A DNA stretch of 64,000 bases from Eutypa lata. Taxonomy: Eukaryota > Ascomycota > Sordariomycetes > Xylariales > Diatrypaceae. Numbering within the stretch: position 1 is the stretch's first letter; each line of letters begins with the position of its first letter. The stretch is from positions 930,001-994,000 of the forward strand of contig JAKULF010000001.1 of the NCBI GenBank assembly GCA_022661535.1, written 5' to 3'. A program made the position numbers and the translations under genes. The notes beneath the pieces were generated by a model. The model made no database searches, was not told the origin of the DNA, and was given only the letters and a program-made list of their open reading frames with translations. This document shows positions 58,526 to 64,000 of this stretch, one piece after another.

Positions 58526-59201
58526 ATGGCGGGAACTCCACGCTACGAAGTCGACTGGTGGCAAGTACATATGACAGAGGAAGATTGTACCATATTCGTC
58601 CGATCGAACAACGGGTTTGCATTTTACTGCAATACCGATCCAGCTCAGTTCATTGACTCACCTCGGTTCAAAGATCAATACATTGAATGCCTCGACATTA
58701 TCAGAGGGGGTAGCGGGAAAGAGGATGGAATCTATACCAGCGAGGAAGCGGTTGAATGGTTGATGGAACCATTCAGACCCTTGATTGAGCGGCGGCTTGC
58801 GATACCACCACCGCTTCCCATAACCAACCTACAGCCGAGCCTAGCTCAATATTTGTTCCCTGAGCATTTCGTTTGTGCTCTCAATGTGACCAACGAGAAG
58901 CCGGTTGCTTACCTTCATCGATGGAGAGCGCCGCTTGGGCAAGGCATTGGCAGAGCAAAGCTCCCCTGAGCTGCGGAAGCGTTGGCAAACCCAGATCAAG
59001 GAGCCGCTAGGGTATCTTCACCAGTGTGGTCTGGTCTGGGGCGATGCCAAACCGGGGAATATTCTGATAGATGAGACTGGCAATGCGTGGATTGTTGATT
59101 TCGGGGGCGGTTATACAAATGGATGGGTCGATAAGGAGAAGGCGGGAACTGTGGAAGGCGATTTGCAAGCGTTAGGAAAGATAATGGATCTTCTTTCTTA
59201 G
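58526..59201 (+). pseudogene. Fungal kinase-like gene with internal deletion and frameshift
   Basis: The first part (58526 to about 58905) reads MAGTPRYEVDWWQVHMTEED and SEEAVEWLMEPFRPLIERRL, then PSLAQYLFPEHFVCAL. This is the N-terminal region that precedes the kinase fold in a common group of fungal kinase-like proteins. Coding then jumps to another frame, which reads LTFIDGERRLGKALAEQSSP, RWQTQIKEPLGYLHQCGLVW, GDAKPGNILIDETGNAWIVD and FGGGYTNGW, the C-lobe of the same group, to a stop at 59201. Between them the whole N-lobe (glycine loop, VxK lysine, helix C) is missing and no splice signals explain the join. In this family the catalytic loop is WGDxKPxN rather than HRD, so the C-lobe itself is normal. 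I read it as a gene inactivated by an internal deletion. Confidence 0.6.
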
Positions 59202-60213
59202 CTCTGAAGGCTTTTAATTCCTTCAAACTATGTCTTCACAAGCAACGCTGATCGTCCAAATCTAGCTCGTTGCAGAAATTAAAGAGGCATTCTTAGTATG
59301 TTGTTGATGCGTTCGTTGTTGAAAATAGGGGGCACTGGGTGGTGGGGCTGAATAAGTACGTAAATAAACTTAGGCAATTGTTGAGTCTATAACAAGTCTG
59401 TAAGGCATTCAACTAGTCCAACAACTACTTCAGACGTCCTATTAGAAGTAATATATTCCACGTATCAACTGAGGAAGACCTTTGATAATTAGAATAACAC
59501 GTTCTGCTGTGCATCCTCCCACAAGCCTGGCTTTCGAGCCTTTATGGCACAATGCAAGCTAGAGACAGTTTCATCCAATGTTCCGATGAGAATGTCCCCG
59601 TGGTCTCCTTCAATTGGCGCGCTTGTAAATTCAACGACAAATTTTCCCTTCGTGACAACGAGTCAGCGATGGCATTAGCATCTGATCTCTAGCACGACGA
59701 CGTTCAAATAATGATCTACCTGCCCAATCCGAATCGCCGGGACGTGACGGCATAGCTTAGATATGCATACCCCAGATCTAAACTAAAAGCTCTCGCATTA
59801 TCGCCTTCTCGTGTTCCAGAACATCGTCAGGTCCTTAATCACATTTGGACCCCACAACGGCCGGTGCCAGTTATAGTGCCGGCCATACCCTTTCTGGCAA
59901 CATCCGGAACTCTCGGCCGGCAGAGTTCCACCAATCGTGCAACACCGAGCCAAATTTCACTTGTCCCCGGCACTTTAGCTGCGCGCCAGCTTCCGCGCCA
60001 AGGTCGCTTTGAGAATGGCGTCCGAACCCTCTAATTTCTTGAATGTGAGAGTATCAGGAGCCGAACTTTCCGCCGCTCTTTGGATGGGACCGTTGAGGAT
60101 GGTTAAATACGTGGTGGTGCCGCCGCTTCGGGCTCGTTATGTCTGCGTGTAGATTGTCGATCAGCGGATAACGGCGTCATCATTACCTTCCCCCCTTTCT
60201 CCTGATCTCCACC
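59202..60213. other. Intergenic region containing a short gene remnant
   Basis: Apart from the minus-strand remnant at 59489-59753, nothing is recognised. The last few hundred bases are the promoter of the arabinanase; a pyrimidine-rich stretch lies just before its ATG. Confidence 0.45.
59489..59753 (-). pseudogene. Unidentified short gene remnant
   Basis: On the minus strand a stretch of about 54 codons ending at 59489 has strong coding character: KFVVEFTSAPIEGDHGDILI, then GTLDETVSSLHCAIKARKPG and LWEDAQQNVLF followed by a stop. Upstream, ATG at 59753 opens MPSRPGDSDWA, and a later piece reads DANAIADSL, but in different frames. A 38-bp GT...AG segment could join the first two pieces, yet a one-base shift is still needed to reach the last. 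I do not recognise the family. It looks like the end of a decayed or mis-sequenced gene. Confidence 0.3.
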
Positions 60214-61431
60214 ATGTTCCTTCGGAGATTATGCACCGGCCTCCTGGCCTCAATTGCCCTCCTAAGCTCCGCTGTTAGCGGACAGGCCGGTCCGGGCGCA
60301 TGCTCCGGCGAATGCTGGGCTCATGACCCCGCGCTCGTCCGGCGCGACGACGGCGTCTACTTCCGCTTTAACACGGGAAGCAAGATCGGCATCCTGAAGT
60401 CCGACTCGATCAGTGGGCCCTGGGTGTACCAAGGCGCTGCAATCACGGCGGGAAGCAGTATTAACCTACCCGGAAAAGATGATCTTTGGGTATGTATGAG
60501 GAGATAACTCAGCAACATGAGGCACGCCTAGAGAATTTTCGTGCTAACTCGCCATCATTAAGGCCCCGGAAGTTGTCAAGATAGGAGACTTGTACTACCT
60601 GTACTACAGCGTCTCGACGTTCGGATCGCAAAGCTCTGCGATCGGCTACGCGACCTCGTCTACGATGGAAGCTGGTTCATGGACTGACCATGGCGCTACG
60701 GGCGTTGCCTCCTCGTCTGGCAAGAACTACAACGCTATCGATGCGAACTTGGTCAGTTCGGGATCGTCCTGGTTCATGAACTTCGGCTCGTTCTGGGGCG
60801 ATATCCACCAGGTTCCCATGGGCACCGACGGCAAGAAGGCAACGGGGGCAGCTACGCAGATACAGGTAAGCGTCTAAGAAGCCCATTGTTTTCCTTGGTA
60901 TCATGTTCCAAAGGTTCCCGGGAAGTCCCCCCACACAGGCATTTACTAACCCTAGCCCGTGATCTAGTATCAACCCTCTGGCACTCACCCCGCCGAGGGC
61001 TCGTTCATGTGGTACCGTAGCGGTTACTACTATCTGTTCTGGTCCGAGGGCATCTGCTGTGGCTATGACGGTACTCGGCCCGCCACGGGGGCCGAGTACA
61101 AGATTAGGGTGTGTAGGAGCGCGAGTGTCACGGGTCCTTTCGTCGATCAATCCGGGGTCAGCTGTACGAACGGCGGCGGAACAACTGTGCTAGCCAGTCA
61201 CGGCTACGTGTACGGACCTGGCGGTCAAGGTATAATGGCGGATCCTAAGGCTGGAACTGTTCTATACTATCATTACGGTACGTCCTACGTCTACTACTAG
61301 TTTCCTTTCGAGAAGAGGGCAAAATAACTAACTGGTAATTAATAGTGAACACAAACATCGGTTATGCAGATGGGGATAAGAAGTTTGGCTGGAATACCCT
61401 GAATTGGTCTGGTGGCTGGCCGTCAGTATAA
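60214..61431 (+). CDS. abnA: Endo-1,5-alpha-L-arabinanase (GH43), secreted
   Basis: Four exons, 60214..60489, 60563..60865, 60968..61277 and 61346..61431, give 324 residues. The signal peptide is [20 protein letters not shown], followed by VSGQ. The five-bladed GH43 fold is recognisable: [16 protein letters not shown] contains the catalytic-base Asp, [17 protein letters not shown] (formed across the first intron) comes next, NAIDANLV holds the pKa-modulating Asp, and [20 protein letters not shown] contains the general-acid Glu. The end, [20 protein letters not shown], is that of fungal AbnA (about 321 residues). The enzyme cuts alpha-1,5-linked arabinan of pectin side chains outside the cell, consistent with a plant-associated or saprotrophic life. 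Regulation in aspergilli is by AraR/XlnR-type activators; no site was identified here. Confidence 0.94.
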
Positions 61432-61861
61432 CTGGTATTGTCCTAACTAGTGCTTTAACGTCCTGAACCAGCTGCAAGGGTTCAAGCCCAGTGAATATAT
61501 ACGTTACATATCTAGATTCAAACTTCCCGAAAATGTTCCATAAGCCAACCATGGGTTTGACCATCTTGCCATATCAGTTTTCCCCATGCATCGAAGAATT
61601 GTGGTTATCCTCTACCTATCAACTTCAAAGCTCACTGTTAGTAAATCAAGTTCAAGGAAAGTGCTAGTTAATCCCCCCAATATATTGGAGTTAGTTGGCC
61701 CCTGCTAGAACATCTCCACCGACAACGGCTGCTGCCTGGCTAACAATACTAAACCCACAAAAAGCCTTTCTCAGCTGTATTTATGCTCTGACTCTATAGT
61801 ACGCCTATCGTAGTCTCATCAAAGGTTTAGTTGCATAGAGCATTCCATACTTACAATCTTT
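61432..61861. other. Intergenic region
   Basis: No supported gene; promoter of the APH-like gene. Confidence 0.5.
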
Positions 61862-63105
61862 ATGGACAGCGGAAGCCTGAAGCCGGACGCCCCTCCGGCG
61901 CTCCGAAGAAATCGTGTCCGTAAACCCAACAAAAAGACCCCTCTCAGTCGGTATAATGCGCGGATTATTGAAGTTCTCTTGAAAGCTTTACAAAGTGACC
62001 CCGAACTTGACATTGCTGCCTTCTTGGGGGCGTCATATCCTAAGCGGCGGCAACAACTGTCCAAGGTAGCCGGTAAGACTCCCACCTAATTTGATACGCA
62101 CTCCACTCATATAGGAGTTTCATAGCTTTGGATCCCAATAAAGATAACTCCAAGGGGTCGGATCCCATAATCCCATCCCAGAACGACACGCGATCTCTGC
62201 TCAAGCCTACCGATACGGCGGAGATACTCTCTCCACTATCGAATGAACTCAAACAGTTGCTCCCCAGTACTAGTAATTTTACCGAGTCGGTCATAGATTT
62301 ATTTTCACGGGCGGAGGTTATCTTCCAACAGCCCTGGGCTCTTTCTACAATGGTTCTACGTGTCACCGCAGACATCGTCGTCAAACTTTCCCTAGGTGCA
62401 GATGACACAGATGAATACTCTGCCCTGGAGTACCTTCAGCAGCACCTACCCGGCTTTCCCTTCCCAAAACCACACGGGCTCATTAAGTTGTCCCACTACT
62501 ACTTGATGTTTATGACCTATATTCCGGGATCAGACCTGGAGAAAGCATGGCCCCAGCTAGACGTTGTCCAAAAGAGGGGCATCAGCAGCCAACTTAATAC
62601 CTTATTCTTGGAGTTGAGATCCCTCCCACATCCAGAGAACAAGCAGCTAGGTGGACTTCAAGGACAGGGTTGCAAGGATGGCAGGAGAGGTGTACGGGTC
62701 AGCTCCAAGCCCATCATGAACGTCAACGATTTTGAGGATTTCGTTCTCCGCTCCGGGTTTCCGAACACAACACAGCTATACAGGAGTTTCTTACAGGGGG
62801 TCTGTCCGCCGATGCCATACAAGCCCGTTTTCACACACGGGGACGTTCGACCGGCGAATATCATGGTGGATAAGGCCGAGTCCGGGGAATGGAAAGTGGT
62901 GGGCATCGTCGACTGGGAACGAGCCGGTTTCTATCCCGAGTACTGGGAGTCTGTGAAGATGACAAACAACTTGACTCACTCGGAGCGTTGGGACTGGTAT
63001 GCTCATTTCCCAGACTGCTTGCACCCTAAAGAATTACCCGGCACGCTGGTTTCTGGACAGGGTGTGGGACCCTCTCGTGGAATTCTGCTCGTCCGTATAA
63101 TTTAG
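61862..63105 (+). CDS. Aminoglycoside phosphotransferase (APH)-like kinase, 3' end frameshifted
   Basis: Two exons, 61862..62072 and 62126..63105, give 396 residues in the annotated frame. The N-terminal 75 residues are basic and helical. Kinase-like features follow: VIFQQPWALSTMVLRVTADI, VVKLSLG (the VxK lysine), EYSALEYLQQHLPGFPFPKP, the catalytic loop HGDVRPANIMVD and the metal-binding GIVDWERAGFYPEYWE. This is the fungal APH family (PF01636) of small-molecule or protein kinase-like enzymes, not an antibiotic-resistance determinant. Close to the end the frame leaves the family: the last normal residues, WFLDRVWDPLVE, are encoded one base out of frame, from 63047 to a stop at 63098-63100. 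A single extra base near 63046 would account for it. The protein as encoded has an abnormal 20-residue tail. Confidence 0.72.
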
Positions 63106-63397
63106 ATATTATACGAATTTGGTAGCATGGACCCAAATTTCGTATAGTATAGGTGTTTCTTAATAGCTCAGTGGCTCCAGCAGCATAATTCCCATTATCC
63201 ATTTAATTCGAGAGTGAACTTGTGATGATTTTACTATTTTATGCTAATTTAGTCAAGACTATGTCGCATCTTCATTATAAAATGTTAAAAACCTTGCATA
63301 TAGTATTACTTATGTAAGCATCCCTTATCTTATCCGGGGAGGTGTATTTGATACAGCTACAGTTCTGCATAGAGAATACCCGGACACATTATGGATC

Positions 63398-63974
63398 CTA
63401 CTCTGCCTCTGGGTCAAAAAGCGGCCGCTCCGCCTGTGGCGTGATGCGGAGCATATGCCGTTTTGTCTCTCCCTCCTTGACCTTGAAGTCGCGTAACGCC
63501 GAACTATAACCACGCTGTCAGTTCTTTTGTCTCCAAGGCAAATCCCGCATAATATATGTAGGTTTTTATTTTAGACCCTTACTGTTGTGTTACGCGGTTA
63601 TCGTAGACCACTACTGTTCCCGGTGTCCAATGGACTCGGATGTGCCAGTCCTGACCATGCTCAATGTGGTTGTAGAGGAAATTTAGGAGGTTCGCTGTGA
63701 TAATTTGCTTTTAATTAGCCCCAAGTGAAGACGATATATCGCGGAATGGGGGAACGGCGTAGACAAGCAGGAGGGGGGGTCCCTACAGCTTTCTTCCTCT
63801 TTGTAACCCTGGATCCGGCGGGTGTACAGCCGGTTCACGTAGAGTGAGTTCTTCTTTGTCACCTGCGGAGATCAGCTGAGTTCCATTTTAAAATCACTCT
63901 ACAATTAAGACGATAATCTAGCTTACTGGATGTGTTCGGATAACGGGGTGCACGGTCTCTATGGGTTCACGTAT
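63398..63974 (-). CDS. TauD/TfdA-family 2-oxoglutarate dioxygenase, 3' part (partial)
   Basis: The gene runs off the right edge; visible exons on the minus strand are 63974..63927 (start of exon uncertain), 63862..63787, 63694..63583 and 63503..63398. Joined in phase they read ETVHPVIRTHP, SLYVNRLYTRRIQGYKEEES, NLLNFLYNHIEHGQDWHIRV, HWTPGTVVVYDNRVTQHSAL and KRHMLRITPQAERPLFD, followed by a stop. These are the C-terminal motifs of TauD-type Fe(II)/2-oxoglutarate dioxygenases: WTPGTVVVYDNRVTQH supplies the last iron-binding His, and RHMLRITP the Arg that binds 2-oxoglutarate. The N-terminal HxD is outside the window. Fungal members oxidise taurine or other sulfonates, or sulfate esters. None of these exons is longer than 40 codons, so it is easily missed. 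Confidence 0.82.
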
Positions 63975-64000
63975 CTATTTTGTAACAACAAGTTAGTATC

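Noticed and set aside
1..64000. CRISPR arrays, bacterial operons or prophage
   Set aside because: No spaced direct repeats or ribosome-binding-site-led gene strings; the genes are spliced and fungal.

Overview
The window is nuclear DNA from a filamentous ascomycete (Pezizomycotina, probably Sordariomycetes; a xylarialean relative is only a guess). The evidence is: genes split by 45-80 bp GT...AG introns with CTAAC/CTGAC-like branch sites; no operons; an intron-bearing tRNA; and families confined to fungi (Zn2Cys6 regulators, Clr5-domain, DUF7708, STAND N-terminal and fungal kinase-like proteins). Exon models were built by hand, joining reading frames at splice signals that restore phase and family motifs. 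UTRs were not called.

Layout. 0-9 kb: a DUF2231 membrane protein, a TANGO2/NRDE protein, a disordered conserved fungal protein, and TFIIH subunit Tfb2 (-). 9.6-10.7 kb: a multi-spanning membrane protein (-), then a 3.2 kb stretch with no gene I can support. 14-20 kb: copper amine oxidase, Baeyer-Villiger-type monooxygenase, and a 70-residue small protein (-). 20.9-27.6 kb: an unusual intron-containing tRNA (-), a large AAA ATPase (-), and a DUF7708/degenerate NACHT-like protein. 29.6-36.6 kb: an FAD monooxygenase, homogentisate 1,2-dioxygenase and a Clr5-domain protein. 37-44.3 kb is a decayed region: a frameshifted STAND-N/SH3 gene, an MFS relic, an intact HRI-type eIF2-alpha kinase, and a tiny 8-cysteine secreted protein in gene-poor DNA. 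46.5-57.9 kb: a compact set of four genes. 58.5-64 kb: an internally deleted kinase-like pseudogene, a short gene remnant, an endo-arabinanase, an APH-like kinase with a 3' frameshift, and the 3' end of a TauD-type dioxygenase cut by the window edge.

The most coherent functional unit is 46.5-57.9 kb: an allantoate/pantothenate-type MFS transporter (-), a covalent-flavin amino acid oxidase of the sarcosine/pipecolate/fructosyl oxidase family (+), a complete 5-oxoprolinase/hydantoinase (-) and a Zn2Cys6 regulator (+). The genes form two divergent pairs. The promoter shared by the oxoprolinase and the regulator holds a perfect CGG-N6-CCG palindrome, and the transporter/oxidase promoter holds an imperfect copy. 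I infer a regulated catabolic cluster for a cyclic or N-substituted amino acid such as 5-oxoproline, an N-methylhydantoin or an Amadori compound; the substrate is not shown by the sequence.

Several loci in the right half carry frameshifts or deletions (37.2-38.4, 39.5-40.0, 58.5-59.2, 59.5-59.75 and 63.05 kb). This suggests gene decay or, for single-base cases, sequence error.
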